Source: Lysobacterales bacterium
GTDB taxonomy: Bacteria > Pseudomonadota > Gammaproteobacteria > Xanthomonadales > Rhodanobacteraceae
Assembly: GCA_016721015.1 (NCBI GenBank)
Contig: JADKJL010000007.1
Span: forward strand, 62,001-126,000
Length of the DNA: 64,000 nucleotides
Reading direction: 5' to 3'
Shown here: positions 54,625 to 63,447 of the stretch, piece by piece
How positions within the stretch are numbered: the first letter of the stretch is position 1
Layout of the letters: every line of letters begins with the position of its first letter
Notes under the pieces: generated by a model
Database searches by the model: none
The model's input: only the letters and a program-made list of their open reading frames with translations
What the model was told of the DNA's origin: nothing
Translations under genes and position numbers: made by a program

Positions 54625-55443
54625 ATGGGCAATCCACGACGCGCTGCCGGCAGCTATGGCCATTCGGTCAATGAGGATCATCCTCAATTCGTGACCTCGG
54701 TCGCCCGCGCATTCTCGATCCTGCGCTGCTTTGAGCACGGCGAACAGTATCTCGGCAACCAGGAGATCGTGCGCCGAACCGATCTGCCGAAGCCGACCGT
54801 GTCACGCATGACGTTCACCCTGTCCGCGCTCGGCTATCTCGAATATTCCCCACATCTGGAGAAATACTCATTGGGCCCGGCCATCCTGTCGCTGAGCCAC
54901 GCTTATCTGAAAACCCACGATGTCGTGACCATCGCGCGTCCGCTGATGCGCGAACTGGCCGACTACACCCAGGCGGCGGTGATGCTCGGTGCCGCCGACG
55001 GCATGCGCATGGTCGTGCTCGAAGCTTGCCAGGGTGACGCCACCTTCCATCTCAAGTTGGATCCCGGCGCACGCGTTCCGCATGGTTCGACCGCGCTGGG
55101 TCGCGCCGATCTTGCCGCGCGTCCGCTGGATGTTTTCGAGACACATCTGCACACCCTTGAACAGGAATGCGAGCCCGCGCTTTGGCCGAAAATTCGGGCC
55201 GGGATCGTGCGTGCGCGTCAGGACTACGAGAATTTCGGCTTCTGCTTTTCGCTCGGTGACTGGCATCCCGATGTATTTGCCATCGGCGTGCCGATGATCT
55301 CGGCCGACCGCAGCCGCGTGCTTGCCTTCAATTGCAGCGGCCGGGTTTCGGCGATGACGCGCGAAAAGCTCATGCATGATTTCGGCCCGAAACTTGTTGC
55401 CCTGCGCAATACCGTGTTCGATCGAACCGAGGGGCGCTTCTAG
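54625..55443 (+). CDS. IclR-family transcriptional regulator
   Basis: The 272-aa regulator has an N-terminal winged helix-turn-helix (SVARAFSILRCFEHG to SALGYLEYSPHLEKYSLG, ~25-85) and a C-terminal GAF-like effector domain (HPDVFAIGVPM). It lies 20 bp after the ACAD gene and probably controls the divergent catabolic operons through the palindrome at 53321. The effector is unknown, perhaps an acyl-CoA or free acid. Confidence 0.9.
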   Translation: MGNPRRAAGSYGHSVNEDHPQFVTSVARAFSILRCFEHGEQYLGNQEIVRRTDLPKPTVSRMTFTLSALGYLEYSPHLEKYSLGPAILSLSHAYLKTHDVVTIARPLMRELADYTQAAVMLGAADGMRMVVLEACQGDATFHLKLDPGARVPHGSTALGRADLAARPLDVFETHLHTLEQECEPALWPKIRAGIVRARQDYENFGFCFSLGDWHPDVFAIGVPMISADRSRVLAFNCSGRVSAMTREKLMHDFGPKLVALRNTVFDRTEGRF

Positions 55444-55509
55444 AAGATTTACCTGTCGTGGGGCACAGACAGGGACGACTGGCAACGGCAAGCGATAGAA
55501 AGGAAAGCC

Positions 55510-56505
55510 ATGAAAGCGATCATCTGCGAGAACTGGGGCACGCCCTCATCCCTGCAACTGCGCGACATGCCCTCGCCCCAGCCAGGGCCACGGCAGGTGT
55601 TGGTGCGCGTGCGTGTGGCCGCGGTCAACTTTCCGGATGCGCTGATCGTCGCAGGCAAGTACCAGGTCCGCCCCGAGTTTCCGTTTTCGCCCGGTGGCGA
55701 GCTGTCCGGCGAGATCATTGCACTCGGCAGCGAGGTCAGACACCTGGCGGTCGGTAACAAGGTGATCGGACTGGCCAGTCATGGCGCCTACGCGCAGGAA
55801 GCGCTGGTCGATGCCAGCCACATCATGCCGTTGCCGGCGAACATCAGCGATGCGGATCTCGAACTGGCCGGCAGCTTCATGCTGACCTATGGCACCTCCT
55901 TGCATGCACTCAAGGATCGCGCCGAAGCCAAGGCCGGTGAGACCCTGCTCGTGCTCGGCGCAGGTGGCGGCGTCGGCCTCGCCGCGGTCGAGATCGGCAA
56001 GCTCATGGGCTTGCGCGTGATCGCCGCGGCATCCAGCCAGGAGAAGCGCGATGCGGCACTCGCACTGGGTGCCGATGAAGTCATCGACTACAGCAGCGAA
56101 GTCTTGCGCGACCGCATCAAGTCGTTGACCGAAGGCAAGGGCGTCGACATCGTCTATGACCCGGTCGGCGGTGAATTCGCCGAGCCGGCACTGCGCAGTG
56201 TCGGCTGGCGCGGACGCTATCTCGTGGTCGGCTTCGCCGCCGGGGACATACCGAAAATTCCGATCAACCTTCTGCTGTTGAAAGGCAGTTCGCTGGTTGG
56301 CGTGTTCTGGGGTGAATTCGTGCGTCGCGAACCCACGCTCAATGCGACCAACATGGGGCAACTGTTTGCCTGGCTCAACCAGGGCAAGATCCATCCCCTG
56401 ATCTCGAAACGCTATCCGCTGTCGCAAGCACCAGCCGCGCTCGATGCCCTGCTTGCGCGCAAGGTAGTCGGCAAACTGGTGATCCTGCCGCAACAAGTCG
56501 ACTGA
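55510..56505 (+). CDS. NADPH:quinone oxidoreductase-like, MDR superfamily
   Basis: The 331-aa zinc-independent medium-chain reductase has PGGELSGEIIALGSEV near residue 56, the nucleotide motif GAGGGVGLAAVEIGKL near 152 and VYDPVGGEFAEPALR. It lacks structural-zinc cysteines. These proteins reduce quinones or enoyl groups with NADPH; ACAD-linked catabolic clusters often hold one. An AGGAAAGCC stretch precedes the ATG. It follows the IclR gene. Confidence 0.88.
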   Translation: MKAIICENWGTPSSLQLRDMPSPQPGPRQVLVRVRVAAVNFPDALIVAGKYQVRPEFPFSPGGELSGEIIALGSEVRHLAVGNKVIGLASHGAYAQEALVDASHIMPLPANISDADLELAGSFMLTYGTSLHALKDRAEAKAGETLLVLGAGGGVGLAAVEIGKLMGLRVIAAASSQEKRDAALALGADEVIDYSSEVLRDRIKSLTEGKGVDIVYDPVGGEFAEPALRSVGWRGRYLVVGFAAGDIPKIPINLLLLKGSSLVGVFWGEFVRREPTLNATNMGQLFAWLNQGKIHPLISKRYPLSQAPAALDALLARKVVGKLVILPQQVD

Positions 56506-56558
56506 GCGACCATGCAGACATTGAAATTGTCCATCGCACCCGGAGGGCAACACCGACC

Positions 56559-58193
56559 ATGAATCTGACCCATTGGCCTCCGGGCATTCCAAAGCATCTC
56601 GAACTGCCGGAAACCTCGCTCTGCTACAGCCTCGAAGTCTCGGCACAACGCTATCCGCAACGTGCGGCGACGCTCTATTACGGCGGCACCCTGCGCTATG
56701 CCGAATTGAAGGCCGAAGTTGATGCGCTGGCCGGCTATCTGCAACAGCATTGCGGCGTTCGCCGTGGCGACCGCGTCGCCCTGTACATGCAGAACAGTCC
56801 GCAATTCATCATCGCGATGCATGCAATCCTGCGTGCCGATGCGATGGTGGTGCCGATCAATACGATGAACCTGGGCCGTGAAGTCGCGCATATCATCCGC
56901 GACAGCGGCAGCAGGGTGGCCATTTTCGGCCAGGAACTGGCTGCCCATATCGCACCGCTGCTCGGCGCCGATCTTGATCACGGCATCGTTGCAACCTACT
57001 CGGAATATATCGATCCGGACACCGACCTGCCGCTCCCCGATATTGTCAGTGCCAGCGCCGAAGAGATTCCAGGCGCGATCGCGTGGCGCGCCGTTCTGGC
57101 CGAACATTGCAAACCCGCGCCTGCACTCGCCGGCCCCGACGACCTTGCGGTGATGCCCTACACCTCGGGCACCACGGGCGCACCGAAGGGATGTATCCAT
57201 ACCCATCGCAACGTCATGCATACAACGATCGCCGGCCCCGAATGGTGCTTTGTGCCGAAGGACTGCATGGTTCTCGCCGCGCTGCCGATGTTCCATGTCA
57301 CCGGCATGCAGAACGGGGTGACCTCGCCGATCTTTGGCGGCGTCAGCATCGCGATCATGACGCGCTGGGACAAGCGCTGCGCGGCGATGCTGATCGAACG
57401 CTTCCGGGTGACCACATGGACGGCCATTCCGACCATGTTGTTCGACTTCCTCAATCAACCCGATCTGGCCACGCGCGACCTGTCGTCGCTGTACTGCCTG
57501 ACCGGTGGCGGCGCGGCGATGCCGAAGGCCGTGGCCGAACGCATCCACGCGCTGTGGGGCATCCACTACATCGAGGGCTATGGACTCTCGGAGACGATGG
57601 CGCCGACCCATGTCAACCCGTTCCATCGGCCGAAGGCGCAGTGCCTCGGATTGCCGATCTTCGACGTGCACGCATTGATTGTCGACATCGAGACACTCAA
57701 GCCCGTGCCTGATGGCGAAGTCGGCGAGATTCTCGTGGATGGCCCGCAGGTGTTCAGTGGCTATCACAACGATCCCGAACGCACCGCCGCCGCGTTTGCC
57801 GAAATCGATGGCCGTCGCTATTTCCGCACCGGCGATCTCGGCTACGTCGATGAGGAGGGATATTTCTTCATGGTCGACCGGCTCAAGCGCATGATCAATG
57901 CATCGGGCTTCAAGGTCTGGCCAGCCGAAGTGGAATCATATCTTTATGCGCATCCTGCCGTTCTCGAAGCCTGCGTGATCGCCTGTCGTGATCCGCATCG
58001 TGGCGAAAGCGTAAAAGCCTTGATCGTGCGTCGCCCCGGCCAGGACGTCGACGCCGACAGACTGATTGCCTGGTCGCGCGAACAGATGTCGGCCTACAAG
58101 GTGCCGCATGCCGTCGAATTCGTCGACAGCCTGCCGAAGAATGCCGCCGGCAAGGTGCTTTGGCGCCTGCTGCAGGAAAAGGAGATGGCATGA
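56559..58193 (+). CDS. Medium/long-chain acyl-CoA ligase (AMP-forming)
   Basis: The 544-aa adenylate-forming enzyme has the AMP-binding motif YTSGTTGAPKG at 201-211, GGGAAMPKAV, the A5 motif EGYGLSETMAP, YFRTGDLG and the C-terminal catalytic lysine region LPKNAAGKVLWR. It activates a free acid to its CoA ester, the entry step for the enzymes encoded around it. Chain-length preference cannot be deduced. It is coupled by ATGA to the PaaI-type gene. Confidence 0.92.
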   Translation: MNLTHWPPGIPKHLELPETSLCYSLEVSAQRYPQRAATLYYGGTLRYAELKAEVDALAGYLQQHCGVRRGDRVALYMQNSPQFIIAMHAILRADAMVVPINTMNLGREVAHIIRDSGSRVAIFGQELAAHIAPLLGADLDHGIVATYSEYIDPDTDLPLPDIVSASAEEIPGAIAWRAVLAEHCKPAPALAGPDDLAVMPYTSGTTGAPKGCIHTHRNVMHTTIAGPEWCFVPKDCMVLAALPMFHVTGMQNGVTSPIFGGVSIAIMTRWDKRCAAMLIERFRVTTWTAIPTMLFDFLNQPDLATRDLSSLYCLTGGGAAMPKAVAERIHALWGIHYIEGYGLSETMAPTHVNPFHRPKAQCLGLPIFDVHALIVDIETLKPVPDGEVGEILVDGPQVFSGYHNDPERTAAAFAEIDGRRYFRTGDLGYVDEEGYFFMVDRLKRMINASGFKVWPAEVESYLYAHPAVLEACVIACRDPHRGESVKALIVRRPGQDVDADRLIAWSREQMSAYKVPHAVEFVDSLPKNAAGKVLWRLLQEKEMA

Positions 58194-58603
58194 ACAGCGT
58201 CCCCTCGGGATTCGAACCGGTCTCGCGAACCAGTCCGTTCGCGGAGCTGATCGGACCGGTCTATCAGAAGCCAGACGCGAGCCTGCTCATCCTTGCGATC
58301 AGGGCCGAGCGTAAGCATTGCAACGTGCGCGGCCACGTTCACGGCGGCGTGCTCGGCACCCTGGCCGACATCGCCATGGGCCACAGCACAGCATTCTCGA
58401 CCAATCCGCCAACCCCGCTCGTGACCGTCAACCTGAGCATCGACTTCGCCGGCAAGGCGGAGCTGGGTGACTGGATCGAGATTCACACCGACGTCCTCAA
58501 AGTCGGCCGCAACCTCGCTTTCGCCAACTGCCATTTTCAGGTTGGCGGGGCGCGCATCGCTCGCGCCAGTGCGGTGTTCAGCATTCCGGCCCACCAACCA
58601 TGA
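58190..58603 (+). CDS. PaaI-family acyl-CoA thioesterase
   Basis: The 137-aa hot-dog thioesterase has VHGGVLGTLADIAMGHSTAF near residue 50 and LVTVNLSIDFAGKAELGDW. It hydrolyses acyl- or aryl-CoA, probably to release CoA from dead-end intermediates. The start overlaps the ligase stop. Confidence 0.88.
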   Translation: MNSVPSGFEPVSRTSPFAELIGPVYQKPDASLLILAIRAERKHCNVRGHVHGGVLGTLADIAMGHSTAFSTNPPTPLVTVNLSIDFAGKAELGDWIEIHTDVLKVGRNLAFANCHFQVGGARIARASAVFSIPAHQP

Positions 58604-58640
58604 CGATCCGAACTCCATCAGGCCGAACATCGAGCATGAG

Positions 58641-59396
58641 ATGAATATTCCATCCCTTGAAGGAAAAGTCAGTGCCGAGGAATGGCAGCTGCGTTGCGAC
58701 CTGGCGGCGTGCTATCGCCTGGTCGCGCTGTACGGCTGGACGGATCTGGTTTTCACCCATATCAGTGCGCGCCTGCCAGGAGACGAGCATCGTTTCCTGA
58801 TCAATCCGTACGGACTTCTTTTCGAAGAGATCACAGCCTCGTCACTGATCGCGGTCGACCAGGGAGGCAACAAGCTCAGCGAGTCGCCGTTCAATGTCAA
58901 TCGTGCGGGTTTTGTGATCCACAGCGCGATCCATGCCGCGCGTGAGGATGCGCATTGCGTCCTGCACACACATACGCGCGCTGGAGTTGCCGTGAGCGCG
59001 CAAAAGGCGGGCGTGCTGCCCATCTCGCAGCAATCGACCTTTGTGCTTGCCTCGCTCGGCTATCACGACTACGAAGGCGTTGCCCTGCACGATGCCGAGA
59101 AACCGCGCTTGCAGGCAGACCTCGGCACCTCGAATTTCCTCATGTTGCGCAACCATGGTCTGCTCACTGTCGGCGCCTCGATCGCCGATGCTTTTCTTGC
59201 CATGTATATTTTCGAGACAACCTGTCAGATCCAGATTGCCGCGCAAGCCGGTGGCGAGCTGGGCACGGTCGATCCGCGCATCGTCGAAGGCGTTGCCGCA
59301 GCCATGCGCACACAAACCGATGGCGCGGGAGGCGCCTTTGTCTGGCCCGCCTTGCTGCGCAAGCTCGATCGCCAGGATGCGGGCTATCGATCCTGA
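58641..59396 (+). CDS. Class II aldolase/adducin family protein
   Basis: The 251-aa zinc-dependent lyase-fold protein has His ligands H109 and H111 (CVLHTHTRAG), a further His in MLRNHGLL near 176, and FTHISARLPGDEHRFLINPYG at the N-terminus. It is the stand-alone class II aldolase type often found in organic-acid catabolism. The reaction here is unknown. ATG 58641 chosen because the fold begins there; longer starts overlap the thioesterase gene. Confidence 0.85.
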   Translation: MNIPSLEGKVSAEEWQLRCDLAACYRLVALYGWTDLVFTHISARLPGDEHRFLINPYGLLFEEITASSLIAVDQGGNKLSESPFNVNRAGFVIHSAIHAAREDAHCVLHTHTRAGVAVSAQKAGVLPISQQSTFVLASLGYHDYEGVALHDAEKPRLQADLGTSNFLMLRNHGLLTVGASIADAFLAMYIFETTCQIQIAAQAGGELGTVDPRIVEGVAAAMRTQTDGAGGAFVWPALLRKLDRQDAGYRS

Positions 59397-59485
59397 GTGG
59401 AACCATCCGGCGCCCAGCCTGACGACTTCACCTTCGACGGCGCTGATTCAGATCCAACCATCGAAAGTCTGCACCGGGGAAATGC

Positions 59486-60862
59486 ATGAGCCATCAGTCA
59501 ACAGGCTGGCGCTGGGGTCCGTTCACGATGCGCGTGCCATTCCTGCACACGCGTCTGATCTGGCCGGAATTCCTGCAGGGCGTGTTCGTCGCGACCGCGA
59601 CCGGGCTGGCCCTCGTCCCGATCCTTGAAGCCTACTTCGGCATGAGCTTCGAACAAGGGGTGACCTGTTCGCTGCTCTACAGTCTTTTCATCGTCGCCTC
59701 GCTGCACACCTTTGGCGAACCGTACGCGCCGGGCTGGAACACACCTGCGCTGCCACTCGTACTTGCCTATGTGCTGGTTGGCTATCCGGATCCGGTGCAG
59801 CGCTTTCAGGTGATGACCGCGCTGTCGCTGATGTTTGCCGGACTCGTCTTCGTGCTCGGCGCTTCCGGGCTCGGCAGCTGGCTGATGCGCTGGCTGCCAT
59901 CGAGTCTGCGCGCGGGCATCATCCTTGGCGCGGCCCTGGCCGCATTCAAGAAAGTGTTTATTGACGACGCCGAAAAATTCCTTCTGCAGCAACCGATCTC
60001 GACCACGCTGGCTTGCGCGGCGTGCCTGATCCTCGTGTTCTCGGTGCCATTCCAGGCGCTCAGGGCGCGTTACCGCAGCCTGCGCCTGCTCGCTGCACTT
60101 GGCCTGCTGCCCGGTTTCATCGTCGCCGCGATCGTTGGCCCGCTGGTCGGCGAAGTGCACTACGACATCCAGTGGGCGTGGCTGATACCGCCGGTCAGCG
60201 AGACGATTGCGAAGATGTCGCCATTCTCGATCGGCTGGCCGACAGCCCAGATGTACGTCGCTGCGATCCCACTCGTGCTGATCACCTATGTGATCCAGTT
60301 CGGCGACATTGTCACCGGCACCGAAGTGCTGCGCGACGCCCAGCCATCGCGCAGCGACGATCCGATCGACATCAATATCCGTCGATCACATCTCGCCCTC
60401 GGTATCCGCAATGCGCTGTCGGCCGTGATCGCCCCGTTCTTCTCGACCCAGGGCATGCTCTGGACCGGCGTGCATGTGGTCATCGTGCAGCGCTGGAAGG
60501 AAGGTCCGAAGTCGATGCGTGACCTCAACAGCGGCCTGATCTCGTACTACCTGATGGGCCTGCCGTTCATCTATTTCATGTTGCCGTTGCTGACCGGCCT
60601 GAAACCCCTGCTCGGCATCGCCTTGTCGCTGACCCTGCTGCTCACCGGCTTCGCCTGCGCCTATATCGCGATGTCGATTCCGAAGTCGAATGCCGCACGC
60701 GGCACCGCCTTGCTGATCGGCGCGGCACTGGCCATGTTTCCGCCATGGATCGGCCTTGCGGTTGGCGTCGCCGCGAGCCTGTTGCTGGTCGGTCTCGAAC
60801 GCGAGGGCGTGACTGAATCCATCGCGCCGATTGCCAACGCCAACGCCAGGACCGAGCCATGA
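59486..60862 (+). CDS. Polytopic membrane permease, substrate unknown
   Basis: The 458-aa inner-membrane protein has about 12 hydrophobic segments. Architecture and motifs such as STQGMLWTG and GRxxL-free loops recall the NCS2/SulP (UraA-like) fold, but no diagnostic signature is clear. It starts MSHQSTGWRWGPFTMRVPFL and ends with a short polar tail. Placement among catabolic genes suggests uptake of a carboxylate. It is coupled by ATGA to the downstream thioesterase gene. Confidence 0.7.
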   Translation: MSHQSTGWRWGPFTMRVPFLHTRLIWPEFLQGVFVATATGLALVPILEAYFGMSFEQGVTCSLLYSLFIVASLHTFGEPYAPGWNTPALPLVLAYVLVGYPDPVQRFQVMTALSLMFAGLVFVLGASGLGSWLMRWLPSSLRAGIILGAALAAFKKVFIDDAEKFLLQQPISTTLACAACLILVFSVPFQALRARYRSLRLLAALGLLPGFIVAAIVGPLVGEVHYDIQWAWLIPPVSETIAKMSPFSIGWPTAQMYVAAIPLVLITYVIQFGDIVTGTEVLRDAQPSRSDDPIDINIRRSHLALGIRNALSAVIAPFFSTQGMLWTGVHVVIVQRWKEGPKSMRDLNSGLISYYLMGLPFIYFMLPLLTGLKPLLGIALSLTLLLTGFACAYIAMSIPKSNAARGTALLIGAALAMFPPWIGLAVGVAASLLLVGLEREGVTESIAPIANANARTEP

Positions 60863-61290
60863 ACTCACGCGAAGATTTCATCCACTTCCTGCCGATCACG
60901 ACACGCTGGAAAGACAACGACATCTATGGCCACGTCAACAACGTCGAGTACTACAGCTATTTCGATACCGTCATCAACACCTGGCTGATCGCCGAGGGCG
61001 GGCTCGATATCCACGCTGGCGGGGTAATCGGGGTCTGCGCCGAATCGCATTGCAAATACTTCGGCGGATTCTCGTTTCCGGAGACCATCGAGGCGGGTTT
61101 GCGCGTGGAGCATCTCGGCAATTCCAGCGTGCGTTATGGCGTTGGCCTGTTTCACCATGGCGAAGACACCGCATCGGCGGTTGGCTGGTTCGTGCATGTC
61201 TTCGTCGATCGCGAAACGCGCAAGGCCACGAGCATGCCCGAGCGCCTGCGCAATGCACTCGAATCCCTGCGCAAGGACACACCGGCATGA
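60859..61290 (+). CDS. 4-hydroxybenzoyl-CoA-thioesterase-family (YbgC-like) thioesterase
   Basis: The 143-aa hot-dog protein has TRWKDNDIYGHVNNVEYYSY near residue 15, with catalytic Asp, and ESHCKYFGGFSFPETIEAGL. It is a second thioesterase in the operon, of the 4HBT class, and probably cleaves short or branched acyl-CoAs. It overlaps both neighbours by ATGA. Confidence 0.88.
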   Translation: MNSREDFIHFLPITTRWKDNDIYGHVNNVEYYSYFDTVINTWLIAEGGLDIHAGGVIGVCAESHCKYFGGFSFPETIEAGLRVEHLGNSSVRYGVGLFHHGEDTASAVGWFVHVFVDRETRKATSMPERLRNALESLRKDTPA

Positions 61291-62420
61291 AGGTGCGTGC
61301 AGCCGTGCTTCGCGAGATGGGCAAGTCGGCGCCGTATGTCGATTCGCGACCGCTTTCGATCGAGACCTTGAACCTGTCCCCGCCCGGCATCGGCGAGTTG
61401 CGTGTGCGTGTGCTTGCCGCAGGGCTCTGTCATTCCGACCTGTCTGTGATCGACGGTTCGCGGCCGCGACCCATGCCGATGGTGCTCGGTCACGAAGCCA
61501 CCGGAGAAGTCGTCGAACTCGGCGCCGACGTCCGCGATTTCAGCGTCGGCGATCGCGTGGTGTTCTCGTTCGTGCCGATGTGTGGCCATTGCCTGCCCTG
61601 CGCGAGTGGTCGACCGGTGCTCTGCGAACCGGGTGCGGCCGCGAATGCACAAGGCCATCTGCTGGCCGGCGGCAGCCACTGGTCGGATGCCGACGGTGCG
61701 CCCTTGCTGCATCACCTTGGCGTATCGGGTTTCGCCGAATACACGGTGGTTTCGGCGCGTTCGGCCGTGCGCATCGATGCCGATCTTCCCGCGGAAATCG
61801 CTGCGCTGTTTGGCTGCGCGGTGATGACCGGCGTCGGCGCCGTGATCAATACCGCGCGCGTGCAGAGTGGCGAGAGTGTCGCGGTGTTCGGGCTCGGCGG
61901 GGTCGGGCTTTCATCCGTGCTCGGTGCGCAGGCGGCTTCGGCATATCCATTGATCGCGATCGATGTGATCGACGAAAAACTCGAACTCGCCCGCGCACTC
62001 GGCGTCAGCCATTGCATCGACGCGCGCAGCGAGGATGTCGTGGCTGCGATACGCGAAATCACCCACGGCGGTGTCGACTACGCCATCGAGTCGGTTGGCA
62101 GCGAAAGCGTGCTCGCCCAGGCGTATGCGGCGACGCGGCGCGGTGGCACGACACTCACCCTCGGCCTGCCCGCGCCCGATCGCCTGTTCTCGGTACCTGC
62201 GGTCAGTCTGGTTGCCGAAGAACGTACGCTGAAGGGTTCCTACATGGGCTCGGCCGTACCGATCCGCGACATCCCGCGCTACATCGCCCTCTACCGGGCC
62301 GGACGCCTGCCAGTCGATCGCCTGCTCACGCATCGCCTCAAGCTCGATGAGATCAATGTCGCCTTCGACCGCCTCGCGCGTGCGGAGGGGATTCGCCAAG
62401 TCGTGCTGTTCGACAGCTGA
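61287..62420 (+). CDS. Zinc-dependent alcohol dehydrogenase (class III/AdhC-like)
   Basis: The 377-aa medium-chain dehydrogenase has catalytic zinc ligands C48 (GLCHSD) and H69 (GHEATG), structural zinc cysteines C99, C102, C105 and C113, and the NAD loop GLGGVGLSSV near 200. It oxidises a primary or secondary alcohol in the pathway. I chose ATG 61287 because it overlaps the thioesterase stop and starts the family N-terminus; a longer frame upstream runs through that gene. Confidence 0.9.
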   Translation: MKVRAAVLREMGKSAPYVDSRPLSIETLNLSPPGIGELRVRVLAAGLCHSDLSVIDGSRPRPMPMVLGHEATGEVVELGADVRDFSVGDRVVFSFVPMCGHCLPCASGRPVLCEPGAAANAQGHLLAGGSHWSDADGAPLLHHLGVSGFAEYTVVSARSAVRIDADLPAEIAALFGCAVMTGVGAVINTARVQSGESVAVFGLGGVGLSSVLGAQAASAYPLIAIDVIDEKLELARALGVSHCIDARSEDVVAAIREITHGGVDYAIESVGSESVLAQAYAATRRGGTTLTLGLPAPDRLFSVPAVSLVAEERTLKGSYMGSAVPIRDIPRYIALYRAGRLPVDRLLTHRLKLDEINVAFDRLARAEGIRQVVLFDS

Positions 62421-62470
62421 GTCGAACTGGCAGACCGCGTGCCTGGCCCGGCAGTAGCGCTACCGGCAAC

Positions 62471-62492
62471 GCGGATCAATGCAGTGATCCGC
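62471..62492 (+). terminator. Stem-loop after the alcohol dehydrogenase gene
   Basis: Perfect 8-bp arms GCGGATCA and TGATCCGC with a 6-base loop, 50 bp beyond the stop. No T-run follows, so terminator activity is tentative. Confidence 0.4.
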
Positions 62493-62627
62493 GAGATCCC
62501 TGTGCCGGTCTGTCCCGCTGAGCCAACGCAGCGTAATCCGCTCAGGGAAACCTGATCACCCTTTCAAGCTTTCGACAATGGCGCCAGCCCGCTACGATAC
62601 GCGCTGTCCCAGCGGAAACAGCGGCCA

Positions 62628-62915
62628 ATGTTTGATATTGCGCAATTGAAACCCGAACACTTCGAGACCCTGATTGGCAGCAATCTGCCGATCGTTGATT
62701 CCGATTTCAGCTTCACGATCCGAACGGTCGAACGACTGAAATCGCCCTCGCCGCGCAGCGAACCTTTCACGCTGAGCCTGACTGCACCGCCGAATACCCG
62801 TGGGATCCAGGGCATTTATCACCTGCGCCATCCGCAGCTCGGTGTGCTTGAAGTGTTCCTGGTACCGACGGCACCGGTCGACGGTCAGCCGCAGTTCGAA
62901 GCCGTGTTCAACTGA
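62628..62915 (+). CDS. DUF6916 family protein
   Basis: The 95-aa beta-rich protein (FETLIGSNLPI, FTLSLTAPPNTRGIQGIYHL, GVLEVFLVPTAPVDGQPQFEAVFN) fits the DUF6916 pattern. Such proteins are often encoded beside phage-tail-collar-like proteins, none of which lies within this window. Function is unknown. It converges with the GNAT gene, with an 8-bp overlap. Confidence 0.75.
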   Translation: MFDIAQLKPEHFETLIGSNLPIVDSDFSFTIRTVERLKSPSPRSEPFTLSLTAPPNTRGIQGIYHLRHPQLGVLEVFLVPTAPVDGQPQFEAVFN

Positions 62916-63447
62916 TCCGCTCGGCCGCCGCCTCGGGCCAGCCGAGAAAGTCGTATACACCCCGATTCTCGATCAGGCGGAAGCCCAGCCGTTGATAAAG
63001 CCGCTGGGCCGGATTGGTCGGTTCGACATGCAACGTCAGCTCGACCGCCAGCTTCGCAGCTTCAGCCTGGAGCGTGCGAACAAGTCGTTCGCCGATACCC
63101 TTGTTGCGTTCATCGCCGCACAAGGCAATGTCCATCAAGCGGATTTCTGCCGCTGTCGTGCGCGCGTAAATTCGCCCTATCGACCGCTCGCCACGCGTGA
63201 TGACCAGCAGATCCGCGCCCAGGTAATGCTTGATGTAATGATCGTGCTGCAACCGGCATTGCGCATCGAGGAACTCGCGCTTGGCCTGATCGGACCAGGG
63301 TACCGGTGCCAGTTCATCGTGCCGGACTTCGGCGTAGAGATCGGCAATGAAGGAGTAGTCCGCATCGAGCTCGGGCCGAAGTCCGAGCGTCGAGTCCTGG
63401 ATATTGAGTGCTTGCGTCAGCGCGCGCGCAATCGATGACTCCGCCAT
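62908..63447 (-). CDS. GNAT-family N-acetyltransferase
   Basis: The 179-aa acetyltransferase has the acetyl-CoA loop DERNKGIGERLVRTLQAEA near residue 115 and the C-terminal VEPTNPAQRLYQRLGFRLI. The substrate is unknown. Its ATG overlaps the stop of the next gene upstream (TGATG). Confidence 0.88.
   Translation of the reverse strand: MAESSIARALTQALNIQDSTLGLRPELDADYSFIADLYAEVRHDELAPVPWSDQAKREFLDAQCRLQHDHYIKHYLGADLLVITRGERSIGRIYARTTAAEIRLMDIALCGDERNKGIGERLVRTLQAEAAKLAVELTLHVEPTNPAQRLYQRLGFRLIENRGVYDFLGWPEAAAERIS

Noticed and set aside
60831..61286. Long upstream extension of the alcohol dehydrogenase frame
   Set aside because: The added ~150 residues are antisense-like, Arg-rich and fully overlap the thioesterase gene; the ATG at 61287 gives the family N-terminus.
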